Shown piece after piece: positions 1 through 6,750 of a stretch of 13,384 bases of DNA. The notes beneath the pieces were generated by a model. That model saw only the letters and a list, made by a program, of their open reading frames with translations, searched no databases and was not told the origin of the DNA. The position numbers and the translations under genes were made by a program. Within the stretch, counting starts at the first letter, position 1. Each line of letters begins with the position of its first letter. The stretch comes from an uncultured Ruminococcus sp. (GTDB lineage Bacteria; Bacillota; Clostridia; Oscillospirales; Ruminococcaceae): contig CALGTV010000050.1 of NCBI GenBank assembly GCA_937902395.1, forward strand, positions 1-13,384, read 5' to 3'.

Positions 1-11
1 AGCTTTGCTCT

Positions 12-100
12 GCATGGGACTCTGTCCCATGCCCTGTCAGAGACGCTGTCTCTGGACTCTGCCAAAGGGCAGTGCCCTTTGGAATCCCATACTTGTGGGT
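12..100. repeat. Multi-hairpin interspersed repeat, copy 1
   Basis: Three near-perfect short hairpins follow one another, each with a 3-nt loop: GCATGGGAC/GTCCCATGC (12-20/24-32, loop TCT), CAGAGAC/GTCTCTG (38-44/48-54, loop GCT) and CCAAAGGGC/GCCCTTTGG (62-70/74-82, loop AGT). The tail GGAATCCCAT follows and can form a weak fourth stem (CCCA/TGGG). A second, diverged copy at 2891-2969 has the same order of parts, so this is a repeat family rather than one chance structure. It lies about 45 bp beyond the ilvN stop, in the 3' untranslated region. No stem is followed by a T-run on the minus strand, so it does not look like a standard terminator. A role in mRNA stability, or a mobile non-autonomous element, is possible but unproven. 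Confidence 0.75.
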
Positions 101-144
101 TACTACGGTTTTTCGACATGCTTGTGAGGATATTATCCGCCTGA

Positions 145-651
145 TTATCTTTCAGTCGTAAGGCAGTTATCGCCTCTTTCAATTGCAACAATACCTGTGC
201 GGCACATTTCCATAATGCCGTATGGCTTCATAAGGTCGATAAATGCGTTAATTTTTGACGTTTCACCTGTCAGCTCGCATACAAGAGCCGTTGGTGAATA
301 GTCAACGATTTTTGAACGGAAAATCTCAACGGCAGTCATAATATCCTGTCTTGTTTGGGGAGTATTACGCACCTTTATGAGAAGCAGTTCACGGATAACT
401 GTTTCGTGAGGGTCAAGTACCTCCACTTCCTTTACATCGTGAAGCTTTTCAAGCTGTTTTACAATACGCTCCTTTATATCGTCATCTCCGTGGAAAACAA
501 CGGTAATTCGCGAAAATTCAGCTGATTCCGTCTCTCCTACGGTAAGGCAGTCAATATTGAAGCCGCGGCGTGTGAACATACCAGAAACACGGCTGAGCAC
601 ACCGCTTATATTTGAAACAATCGCACCGATAACATACTGATTATTCTGCAT
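145..651 (-). CDS. ilvN: Acetohydroxyacid synthase small (regulatory) subunit
   Basis: Regulatory subunit of acetohydroxyacid (acetolactate) synthase. In this family it binds the catalytic IlvB subunit, raises its activity and confers valine feedback inhibition; it is cytoplasmic. The protein is about 168 residues, normal for the short bacterial form. An N-terminal ACT domain (about residues 5-78) carries the conserved stretch NISGVLSRVSGMFTRRGFNI, where the effector-binding Asn/Gly residues sit. A second ACT-like domain (about 85-160) contains RELLLIKV and the late GIVAIERG. I place the start at ATG 651-649: GTGAGGTG, overlapping the ilvB stop, lies 6 nt upstream as a ribosome binding site. 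A GTG at 660 would add three residues but leaves no room for that site. The gap to ilvB is 10 bp, so the two are co-transcribed and probably translationally coupled. The gene could also be called ilvH. Confidence 0.95.
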   Translation of the reverse strand: MQNNQYVIGAIVSNISGVLSRVSGMFTRRGFNIDCLTVGETESAEFSRITVVFHGDDDIKERIVKQLEKLHDVKEVEVLDPHETVIRELLLIKVRNTPQTRQDIMTAVEIFRSKIVDYSPTALVCELTGETSKINAFIDLMKPYGIMEMCRTGIVAIERGDNCLTTER

Positions 652-661
652 ACTTAGCACC

Positions 662-2404
662 TCACTTTATTTCCGTGATAATATCGTCAATTGAGCCGCC
701 GGGGGGGAGCATGGGGAGTACAAACTCGTTGCAGTCCACAGCACAGTCAATGAGATATGGGCGATTTTCGGAGAATGCCTCAGCAGCAGCCTTTTCAAGT
801 TCCTCAGCGGTAAATGCCCTTGCAGCCTTTATGCCGAATGCCTCAGCAAGCTTTACAAAATCTGTGGGGCGGTTGAGAGTTGTATTTGAATAGTGCTTGT
901 TGAAGAACAGCGTCTGCCACTGACGAACCATGCCAAGAACTCCGTTGTTCATAATAACAATTACAAGAGGGCTGTTCTGAACTGCCGCAGTTGCCATTTC
1001 ATTGAGATTCATGCCGAAACTGCCGTCACCTGTGAAAAGGATTGAACGCTTGCCTGTAGTTGCCGCGCCGATAGCCGCGCCCATACCGTAACCCATTGTT
1101 CCCAGACCTCCGCTTGTGAGGAATGTTCTTGGCTTTTTGAATGGGTAACGCTGTGCAGTCCACATCTGATGCTGTCCTACGTCGGTTACGATTATATCGG
1201 AATCTCCAGCCTTTTCGCTGATTATGTCAATTATAGCGTAGGGGTCAAGGCGGTTTTCAGCAGGAATTCCCGTCATACTGCATGGCTTTGTGCAGTCGCC
1301 GCACTTTTTCTCAAATTCCTTTTTGGAAGCATATGCGCTTTCAAGGCGGCGGATTTCCTCCTGTTTAAGCTCTGAAATGCGGCTGTTCCAGTCGGCTCTT
1401 TCCGTCTTTTCAAGCATGGGGATAAGTCTGTAAAGAGAATCTTTTATATCTCCCTGAACAGTGAGATTTGAAGTGATATTCTTGTCCAACTCAGCTGAAT
1501 CTATATCAATATGGATTATGCTGAAATTCTTGTTAAATCGCTTTTTGTCGCCTGTAGCTCTGTCGGAGAATCTTGCGCCGAGAGCAATTACCAAATCCGC
1601 TTCGTCAAGAGCAATTGATGACGCAAACTGACCGTGCATGCCGTTCATGCCGAGGAAACGGGGGTTGTCCTTTGGAATTGCTGAAAGTCCCATAAGAGTA
1701 CAGCCGATTGGCGCATCGATTTTTTCAGCTAATTCTATAACCTCCGCTGAGGCTTTTCCCGATATGATACCGCCTCCAAAGTAGATATAAGGACGCTTTG
1801 AAGCCTTTATCATTTCTGCCGCCTGCTTTAATTTCAGCTCTGATGCAAATTTAAGAGGATATGGGCGGATAGGGTCATTCTTTGGCTCAAAATCCCACTG
1901 TGCTACCTGTACATCTTTTGGAATATCCACAAGAACGGGTCCGGGTCTGCCTGATTTTGCGATTTTGAAAGCGGAACGGAGGGTATCTGCAAGTTCACGG
2001 ATATCTTTAACGATGAAGTTGTGCTTGGTTATAGGCATTGTTACGCCTACGATGTCAACCTCCTGAAAGCTGTCCCTGCCGATAATAGATGTGGGGACGT
2101 TGCCTGTAATTGCAACCATTGGGATAGAATCAAGGTGAGCCGTGGCGATACCTGTTACAAGGTTTGTTGCTCCCGGACCTGATGTGGCGATACATACGCC
2201 GACTTTTCCTGTTGCCCTTGCGTAGCCGTCTGCCGCATGGGATGCGCCCTGTTCGTGTGCGGTGAGTATATGATTTATTCTGTCGCTGCACTGATAGAGT
2301 TCGTCGAAAAGGCTGAGCACCTGACCGCCCGGATATCCGAAAACGGTATCAACTCCCTGTTCTATCAGAGTTTCAACAACTATTTTAGCACCTGATATTC
2401 TCAT
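662..2404 (-). CDS. ilvB: Acetohydroxyacid synthase large (catalytic) subunit
   Basis: Thiamine-diphosphate enzyme that condenses two pyruvates to 2-acetolactate (valine/leucine branch) or pyruvate with 2-oxobutyrate (isoleucine branch). The 580 residues are of full family length. The N-terminal PYR domain has the catalytic Glu in AHEQG (Glu51) and SGPGATN (75-81). The central FAD/DHAP-synthase-like domain has LGARFSDRATG (275-285). The C-terminal PP domain has the Mg/ThDP motif GDGSFGMN (459-466) with NN at 486-487, then the substrate-channel stretch GMVRQWQ (491-497). The C-terminus LPMLPPGG is typical. Unusual is CGDCTKPC at 368-375 in the linker before the PP domain, a C-x2-C-x3-C cluster I do not associate with this enzyme. 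The start ATG has AAAGGA 8 nt upstream. The TGA stop lies inside the ribosome binding region of ilvN. ilvB/ilvG/ilvI-type isozymes cannot be told apart here. Confidence 0.97.
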   Translation of the reverse strand: MRISGAKIVVETLIEQGVDTVFGYPGGQVLSLFDELYQCSDRINHILTAHEQGASHAADGYARATGKVGVCIATSGPGATNLVTGIATAHLDSIPMVAITGNVPTSIIGRDSFQEVDIVGVTMPITKHNFIVKDIRELADTLRSAFKIAKSGRPGPVLVDIPKDVQVAQWDFEPKNDPIRPYPLKFASELKLKQAAEMIKASKRPYIYFGGGIISGKASAEVIELAEKIDAPIGCTLMGLSAIPKDNPRFLGMNGMHGQFASSIALDEADLVIALGARFSDRATGDKKRFNKNFSIIHIDIDSAELDKNITSNLTVQGDIKDSLYRLIPMLEKTERADWNSRISELKQEEIRRLESAYASKKEFEKKCGDCTKPCSMTGIPAENRLDPYAIIDIISEKAGDSDIIVTDVGQHQMWTAQRYPFKKPRTFLTSGGLGTMGYGMGAAIGAATTGKRSILFTGDGSFGMNLNEMATAAVQNSPLVIVIMNNGVLGMVRQWQTLFFNKHYSNTTLNRPTDFVKLAEAFGIKAARAFTAEELEKAAAEAFSENRPYLIDCAVDCNEFVLPMLPPGGSIDDIITEIK

Positions 2405-2551
2405 ATTATCATTCCTTTGTCATTGCTCCGAATTTTAATTTGTGGAGCATATATATTTAGCCTATTATATTGCTCCCCAAATTAACTCTTGAATTTTCTA
2501 TTTTGCTTGGTGGAGCAATATCATTATACCACGTTTACGGGAGAAAAGCAA
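2405..2551 (-). promoter_or_regulatory. ilvBN promoter and leader with TGCTCC/GGAGCA dyads
   Basis: A sigma-A-type promoter reads TTGCTT (2551-2546), a 17-bp spacer, then TATAAT (2528-2523). TG two bases before the -10 gives an extended -10 (TGGTATAAT). Transcription should start near 2516. Four copies of one word follow in alternating orientation. Arm A (2521-2512) and arm B (2476-2467) form a perfect 10-bp inverted repeat, ATATTGCTCC/GGAGCAATAT. Arms C (2449-2444) and D (2429-2424) form a second, 6-bp TGCTCC/GGAGCA repeat. B can also pair with C, so alternative folds exist. Arm A straddles the predicted start site, which favours a DNA operator over a pure RNA element for A/B. No T-box and no U-tract terminator was found. 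A possible 13-codon ORF (2450-2409, Leu codons CTC and TTA) ends 4 nt before ilvB but has only a weak ribosome binding site. Confidence 0.6.
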
Positions 2552-2890
2552 TATTAGTATAAGAAATAAAGTTGATTTTTTCGGTGCTTTAGCTGATTCG
2601 GTTTTTTTGTCCCGAAGCAACAACCCCTCTCACTAATAGGCTAAAACGGGGCTTTTTCCAACGGAAAAACGTTGATTATTGAAAAATAATTTTTATTTTC
2701 TACTTTTTCAATAATTATCAACATCTAAAACTGTATAAATATTACAGAATTTACTGTTATATATTTTTCTGTATTTTGTAATTTTGTTTATTTATATCTT
2801 AAAAACTGATACGATTTTTTGTGAAAAAATTTTGTAAAAGCGGCAATTTTTATAGAGCATTGTTTACCAAAGATTGTTGAAAAATTCAAC
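2552..2890. other. AT-rich intergenic stretch with several dyads, no gene
   Basis: No convincing ORF was seen on either strand. The largest structure is an inverted repeat of 16 pairs with a 3-nt bulge: GTTGATTATTGAAAAA (2671-2686) against TTTTTCAATA plus ATCAAC (2704-2722). Smaller dyads are TTCGG/CCGAA (2597-2601/2612-2616), CAACG/CGTTG (2659-2663/2670-2674), CTGTA/TACAG (2731-2735/2743-2747) and GTTGAA/TTCAAC (2876-2881/2885-2890, loop AAA). On the minus strand this lies between the leuA stop and the ilvB promoter, so it may hold leuA termination signals or upstream elements of ilvB. No single structure has the stem plus U-tract needed for a firm terminator call on the minus strand. Confidence 0.45.
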
Positions 2891-2969
2891 CTAAGGGGCG
2901 CTGTCCTATACCCTGCATGATGCCTGCGGAGGCTCTCCGCCTAAAGGGCTTCGCCCTTTAGAATCCCAC
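2891..2969. repeat. Multi-hairpin interspersed repeat, copy 2
   Basis: This is a diverged copy of the element at 12-100, in the same orientation. It starts with a decayed first hairpin (AGGGGC-GCT-GTCCT), then the CCCTG spacer seen in copy 1. Next come GCGGAG-GCT-CTCCGC (2926-2940) and TAAAGGGC-TTC-GCCCTTTA (2942-2960), then the shared tail GAATCCCA. The third stem keeps AAAGGGC/GCCCTTT exactly, while its loop and closing pairs differ from copy 1 (T-A closing instead of CC-GG). That is a compensated change and suggests the fold is maintained. It lies about 55 bp beyond the leuA stop, matching the position of copy 1 beyond ilvN. Confidence 0.7.
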
Positions 2970-2993
2970 CTTTATATCCGCCACTGCACGAAA

Positions 2994-3021
2994 GCTAATG
3001 GCTAACGGCTAAAAGCTAAAG
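2994..3021. repeat. Heptanucleotide tandem repeat (GCTAANN x4)
   Basis: Four 7-bp units stand in a row: GCTAATG, GCTAACG, GCTAAAA, GCTAAAG. The array ends 4 bp before the leuA stop codon. Its last part also forms a small AAAAGC/GCTTTT hairpin (3011-3016/3022-3027) reaching into the stop. It resembles the short tandemly repeated heptamers scattered in many bacterial genomes. Function unknown. Confidence 0.6.
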
Positions 3022-3025
3022 GCTT

Positions 3026-4687
3026 TTATTTTAGCATATTATTTACAGCACTTACAAGAGCTTTAATCGACGATATGATAATATCGTTGTCTATTCCTGT
3101 GCCCCAGAAGCTTTTGCCTTTTCCGTCGATTATCTCAACGTATGATACAGCCTTAGACGCTGAGCCTACTTCAAGCGCGTGCTCGGTATAGCTGTTAAGG
3201 CTGAATTCAAGCCCTGTATATGAGCGTATTGCGTTGCTTACAGCGTCAAGTCGTCCGTTACCTGTATCTGTTACAGATGCTTTTTTGCCGTTGTATAGAA
3301 GTGATACGGTAGCCTCAATGCCGCCGCTGCACTGCTTATAATGAGTTTCTGTAACGTCAAGAGGTGATGTTATATCTACAAAGCTTTCCTTGAATATGCC
3401 GTATACTTCGTCGGGGAGAAGTTCCTTGTGCTTGTGGTCGGAGACGTTCTTGACCATATATCCCACAACCTCGCGCATTTTCTTCGGTAAATCATAGCCG
3501 AAACGTGTTTCCAGAATATAGCCGATTCCGCCCTTGCCCGACTGGCTGTTGATGCGGATAACATCTGCGGAATATTCTCTGCCCACGTCCTTGGGGTCGA
3601 TTGGAAGATAGGGGACTGTCCAATGCTCTGTGTGTCCCTCCTCGCGCCACTTCATACCCTTGGCGATAGCGTCCTGATGTGAGCCGCTGAATGCCGCAAA
3701 TACAAGCTTTCCCGAATAGGGTGAACGCTCGTGGATATTCATATTCGTTACACGGCTGTAAATCTCACAGATTGACGGAATATCGGAAAAATCAAGCTGT
3801 GGGTCAATGCCCTGTGAAAACATATTCATAGCAAGGGTGATTATATCAACGTTACCTGTGCGCTCGCCGTTTCCGAAAAGTGTTCCCTCAACTCTGTCTG
3901 CGCCTGCAAGGAGTGCCATTTCAGTATCTGCAACGGCACAGCCTCTGTCGTTGTGGGGATGTGTGGAAATCACCACATTTTCGCGGTATTTTATATTCTC
4001 GCACATATACTCAACCTGATTTGCATAAACGTGAGGCATGGAAACCTGCACTGTAACAGGAAGATTTATAATTACCTTATCCTCGGCGGTGGGCTGCCAT
4101 ATATCAAGTACGGCGTTGCAGATTTCCAGAGCAAATTCGGGCTCTGTGCCTGTGAAGCTTTCGGGGGAGTACTCGAAACGGAAATTTCCCTCGTATTTTT
4201 CGCGGTACTCTTTGCAGAGCTTTGCGCCTGTAATCGCAATATTTATGATTTCTTCCTTTGACTTGCGGAATACCTGCTCGCGCTGTGCCACGCTGGTGGA
4301 ATTGTAAAGATGCACGATTGCATTCTTACAGCCGCGGAGTGCCTCGAATGTTTTTTCAATGATATGCTCACGGGACTGGGTAAGCACCTGTATTGCTACG
4401 TCGTCGGGTATCATATCCTGCTCGATAAGTGTGCGGCAGAATTCGTATTCCGTTTCGGATGCGGCAGGGAAGCCGATTTCGATTTCCTTGAAGCCGATAT
4501 CTACAAGAAGTTTGAAAAATTCCAGCTTTTCTTCCAGATTCATAGGTGTGATAAGCGCCTGATTGCCGTCGCGTAAATCAACACTGCACCATATGGGCGC
4601 TTTTTCAATGTGGGTTTTCTCCGTCCACTTCATTGATGTTGCGGGAGCTTTGAAAAATTGTCTTGTGTACTTTGATACGTTCATCAT
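3026..4687 (-). CDS. leuA: 2-isopropylmalate synthase
   Basis: Catalyses the first committed step of leucine synthesis: acetyl-CoA plus 2-oxoisovalerate gives 2-isopropylmalate; leucine feedback inhibition is usual. At about 553 residues it matches the longer subgroup shared by actinobacteria and fungi (N-terminus YTRQFFKAP...MKW) rather than the E. coli type. The TIM-barrel domain has DLRDGNQ (37-43), metal-binding THPHNDRGC (242-250) and GNGERTGNVD (272-281). The C-terminal LeuA dimer/allosteric domain spans about 430-550. I chose ATG 4687, which has GGAGG 8 nt upstream; the next codon is also ATG (4684). The reading frame stays open for 39 more codons upstream, but that stretch is the T-box and terminator, so the extension is not protein. 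It is transcribed toward ilvB, with 621 bp between them and a separate ilvB promoter. Confidence 0.95.
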   Translation of the reverse strand: MMNVSKYTRQFFKAPATSMKWTEKTHIEKAPIWCSVDLRDGNQALITPMNLEEKLEFFKLLVDIGFKEIEIGFPAASETEYEFCRTLIEQDMIPDDVAIQVLTQSREHIIEKTFEALRGCKNAIVHLYNSTSVAQREQVFRKSKEEIINIAITGAKLCKEYREKYEGNFRFEYSPESFTGTEPEFALEICNAVLDIWQPTAEDKVIINLPVTVQVSMPHVYANQVEYMCENIKYRENVVISTHPHNDRGCAVADTEMALLAGADRVEGTLFGNGERTGNVDIITLAMNMFSQGIDPQLDFSDIPSICEIYSRVTNMNIHERSPYSGKLVFAAFSGSHQDAIAKGMKWREEGHTEHWTVPYLPIDPKDVGREYSADVIRINSQSGKGGIGYILETRFGYDLPKKMREVVGYMVKNVSDHKHKELLPDEVYGIFKESFVDITSPLDVTETHYKQCSGGIEATVSLLYNGKKASVTDTGNGRLDAVSNAIRSYTGLEFSLNSYTEHALEVGSASKAVSYVEIIDGKGKSFWGTGIDNDIIISSIKALVSAVNNMLK

Positions 4688-4741
4688 AATCTTTTCCTCC
4701 ATAAAAATCTTTGCGGAGTGCCGATGCTGTTTTGGAGAAAT

Positions 4742-4779
4742 AAAAAATCTCCTCCACGCACAATCGGCATGGAAGAGAC
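4742..4779 (-). terminator. T-box-controlled intrinsic terminator before leuA
   Basis: On the minus strand, GTCTCTTCCATGC (4779-4767) pairs with GCGTGGAGGAGAT (4759-4747) over 13 positions, including four G-T wobbles. The loop is 7 nt and a run of six Ts (4747-4742) follows. CTCTT in the 5' arm (4777-4773) can instead pair with AAGAG at the start of the T-box (4808-4804). The antiterminator and terminator therefore exclude each other, as expected for this riboswitch class. Confidence 0.9.
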
Positions 4780-5028
4780 GAAATTCTATATTCCGTGGTA
4801 CCACTCTTCTTGGTGTATACTTTTACACCCACTCATCTGCGTCCGCTAACGCATATCTCTGTAACGGGAGAACCCGTTCGGAGCTAATCCGACAGTACAA
4901 CTGCCGTTTCAACCGACTGCTCAGGGAGGAGCTATAACCTGTGTCGTTTACCGCATTCGCACCAACAGCGGCTCTCTGAAAAACTAAAAAGGCTTTATTT
5001 CCCTTCATTGCATTTAAAACTATGATAT
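4742..5028 (-). promoter_or_regulatory. T-box leader (tRNA-sensing riboswitch) of leuA
   Basis: The conserved T-box core AAGAGTGGTACCACGG is at 4808-4793, followed by a terminator whose 5' arm competes for it. Stem I is recognisable. Its base is AGGGA/TCCCT (5004-5000/4927-4923). An AGCCT/AGGTT helix (4994-4990/4940-4936) flanks the specifier loop. The apical segment AGAGAGCCGCTGTTGGTGCG (from 4977) has the usual AG-bulge and distal-loop words. The 3' side of the specifier loop reads ATAGCTCC, and CTC (4931-4929) is a leucine codon, which fits the downstream gene. Uncharged leucine tRNA would stabilise the antiterminator and turn leuA on. The T-box class is certain. The leucine reading is likely but depends on the exact loop register: AGC, GCT and ATA are also present. 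Confidence 0.93.
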
Positions 5029-5032
5029 TTTC

Positions 5033-5061
5033 ATTATACTCACATGAAAATTATTTGTCAA
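5033..5061 (-). promoter_or_regulatory. Consensus sigma-A promoter of the leuA leader
   Basis: TTGACA (5061-5056), exactly 17 bp, then TATAAT (5038-5033): a full match to the consensus. The start site should be near 5026-5028, just ahead of T-box stem I. So strong a promoter fits control by attenuation downstream rather than by initiation. Confidence 0.9.
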
Positions 5062-5185
5062 GAGTGAAATTGTAAATTTTTTGCGAACAATGACGGCGCC
5101 GCAAGCTCTATGCGGTGTTGCTTCAATGGGATGTCGTGGGTGTTGTCCCCTACAAAAGATTTGCGTAAATTTGAAAAATTTCCGC

Positions 5186-5286
5186 TTGACGAATTAGCTG
5201 AAAAATGATAGAATATATGTATAAGTGTGCTGAATTTTTTTAGCGCACTTTGTATAAAAATATTAATGATGAAAGGGAACAAAATT
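5186..5286 (+). promoter_or_regulatory. Promoter and 5' UTR of the AIM24-walJ-rlmH operon
   Basis: TTGACG (5186-5191), a 17-bp spacer, then TAGAAT (5209-5214) predict a start near 5221. The transcript begins almost directly with a 9-pair hairpin, AAGTGTGCT (5223-5231) against AGCGCACTT (5242-5250), with one wobble and a T-rich 10-nt loop. No T-run follows it, so it may protect the 5' end rather than terminate. It is divergent from the leuA promoter, about 125 bp away. Between them lies another dyad, CGCCGCA/TGCGGTG (5097-5103/5111-5117), of unknown role. Confidence 0.75.
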
Positions 5287-5964
5287 ATGAATTATCAGCT
5301 TATCGGTGAAACTGTTCCTGCTGTGGAACTTACACTCAATGCAGGGGAATCTGTATTCTCTCAGTCGGGGGGAATGATTTGGCAGACTAACGGCATAAAT
5401 ATGTCTACAAACGCAAGAGGTGGTCTCGGCAGAAGCCTCGGCAGAATGTTTACAGGGGAATCTCTGTTTATGGCTAATTATACTTCTCAGGTTCAGGGGG
5501 CAAAAATCGCTTTCGGTGCTACCTGCCCGGGTTCTATCGTTCCTGTGGATATTTCCAGAGGCGAGCTTATCGTGCAGAAAGGTGCTTTCCTTTGCGCAGA
5601 ACAATCCGTTGATGTAAAAGCTACTTTCACAAAGAAGCTTTCAGCCGGTCTTTTCGGCGGTGAGGGCTTTATTCTCCAGAGACTTTTCGGCAGCGGTATG
5701 GCTTTTCTTGAAGTTGACGGCGACAGAGTTGACCGCATTCTTGCTCCCGGTGAAGTCCTGAAAGTAGATACAGGAAATGTTGTAGCTTTTGAAACATCTG
5801 TAAGCTATGATATTGAAATGGTTAAGGGACTTGGAAATATATTCTTTGGCGGCGAAGGCCTTTTCCTCACTCGTCTTACCGGTCCCGGCAGAGTTATTCT
5901 CCAGACACAGAATTTCAACGATTTTGCTATGAGAGTAGCAACAAGAATCCCTGCAAGAGGCTAA
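5287..5964 (+). CDS. AIM24/TIGR00266-family protein
   Basis: A 225-residue protein of the AIM24 family (TIGR00266, tryptophan-RNA-attenuator-like double beta-sandwich fold). Seen directly: the opening YQLIGETVPAVELTLNAGESV, the glycine-rich SQSGGMIW and the stretch GGLGRSLGRMFTGESLFM, all typical. Later come GEGFILQRLFGSGMAFLEVDG and GGEGLFLTRLTGPGRVILQT, the internal repeat of the two halves. There is no signal peptide or membrane segment, so it is probably cytoplasmic. Bacterial members have no settled function; the yeast namesake is mitochondrial. The start is ATG 5287, with AAAGGG about 9 nt upstream. The frame stays open for 20 codons further 5', but that stretch includes the 5' UTR hairpin. 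Its TAA shares one base with the next start codon (TAATG), so it is translationally coupled to the walJ-like gene. Confidence 0.9.
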   Translation: MNYQLIGETVPAVELTLNAGESVFSQSGGMIWQTNGINMSTNARGGLGRSLGRMFTGESLFMANYTSQVQGAKIAFGATCPGSIVPVDISRGELIVQKGAFLCAEQSVDVKATFTKKLSAGLFGGEGFILQRLFGSGMAFLEVDGDRVDRILAPGEVLKVDTGNVVAFETSVSYDIEMVKGLGNIFFGGEGLFLTRLTGPGRVILQTQNFNDFAMRVATRIPARG

Positions 5965-6749
5965 TGGCAAGAATATATCCGCTTTTCAGCTCCAGTAAGG
6001 GCAATTCGACTTTTATCGGCACGGAACAAGGCGGTATCCTTATCGACTGCGGCGTAAGCTTTAAACGGCTTAACGCCGCACTTGACTGTAACCGCATACC
6101 CCTTTCCGCAATCAGAGGTGTGTTTATCACTCACGGCCATTCCGATCACGTAAGCGGTCTGAAAATGCTGACAAAGCATACTTCAATTCCGGTGTATGGG
6201 CAGAAACGCACCTTGCAGCAGCTGTGCGATGATGATAAGATATCTCCTACATCTCCTGTTATTGATATGACAGGCAAGAAAATTGCCTGCGGTGACTGTG
6301 AGCTGACTAATTTTAATACTCCCCACGATACAATTCAAAGCTGCGGCTACAGAATTACAACGTCCGACGGGAAAATATGCGCTGTATGTACGGATTTAGG
6401 GCATATCACTCCTGAGGTTGACGAGGCGCTGAATGGCTGCCGTCTTGTGCTTCTTGAATCCAATTATGACGAGGAAATGCTTCGCCGCGGTCCGTATCCC
6501 CTTTATCTTAAAGAGCGCATACTGTCGCCATACGGTCATTTATCCAACGAAAACTGCGGTATGCAGGCGGCTAAGCTTATCAGGCAGGGGACAACCCATA
6601 TTATTCTCGGACATCTTAGTCAGGACAATAACCGCCCTGATATAGCTGATAAGACAGTGGAGCGTGTACTGTCGGACTTTGTGAGAAAACGTGATTATCT
6701 CATGGGTGTTGCACCTGTTGAATCAGCGGGAGGAGCTGTGATTTTTTAG
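5964..6749 (+). CDS. walJ: WalJ/YycJ-type metallo-beta-lactamase-fold hydrolase
   Basis: A 261-residue cytoplasmic protein of the metallo-beta-lactamase superfamily, closest by pattern to YycJ/WalJ, a presumed exonuclease-like DNA metabolism factor in Firmicutes. The opening FSSSKGNSTFI and ILIDCGVSFK are typical of the subgroup. Metal ligands are visible: HGHSDH at 57-62, the His of TPHD (121), the Asp of CTDLGH (144) and His of GHLS at 192 and 217. The set looks complete, so the enzyme should bind two metals. The start overlaps the preceding stop by one base and the stop is one base before rlmH. walJ lies near rlmH in several Firmicutes. Here the WalRK two-component genes that often accompany it are missing, so a link to cell-wall signalling is not supported by context. 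Confidence 0.88.
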   Translation: MARIYPLFSSSKGNSTFIGTEQGGILIDCGVSFKRLNAALDCNRIPLSAIRGVFITHGHSDHVSGLKMLTKHTSIPVYGQKRTLQQLCDDDKISPTSPVIDMTGKKIACGDCELTNFNTPHDTIQSCGYRITTSDGKICAVCTDLGHITPEVDEALNGCRLVLLESNYDEEMLRRGPYPLYLKERILSPYGHLSNENCGMQAAKLIRQGTTHIILGHLSQDNNRPDIADKTVERVLSDFVRKRDYLMGVAPVESAGGAVIF

Positions 6750-6750
6750 T

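Noticed and set aside
675..893. Plus-strand frame inside ilvB and similar frames inside leuA and the lipoprotein genes
   Set aside because: These are shadows of strongly supported minus-strand genes; no codon or motif support.
2498..2524. Tiny ORF (Met-Ile-Leu-Leu-His-Gln-Ala-Lys) that looks like a branched-chain leader peptide before ilvB
   Set aside because: Its ATG overlaps the -10 box, so a transcript from that promoter would start after the start codon; there is no ribosome binding site and no attenuator terminator downstream.
2405..3025. T-box or other known riboswitch upstream of ilvB
   Set aside because: No TGGNACCNCG-type core or stem I words are found on the minus strand in this gap.
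4688..4804. Upstream extension of leuA by 39 codons
   Set aside because: The stretch is the T-box and terminator region; a good ribosome binding site sits before ATG 4687, and the family N-terminus begins there.
4563..4937. Open frame of 124 codons on the plus strand across the leuA leader
   Set aside because: It is antisense to the leuA start and the T-box RNA, has no recognisable protein features, and lacks a promoter and ribosome binding site.
5096..5155. Third copy of the multi-hairpin repeat between the leuA and AIM24 promoters
   Set aside because: It has a CGCCGCA/TGCGGTG dyad and a GGGA...TCCC pair, but lacks the 3-nt loops, the AAAGGGC stem and the GAATCCCA tail.
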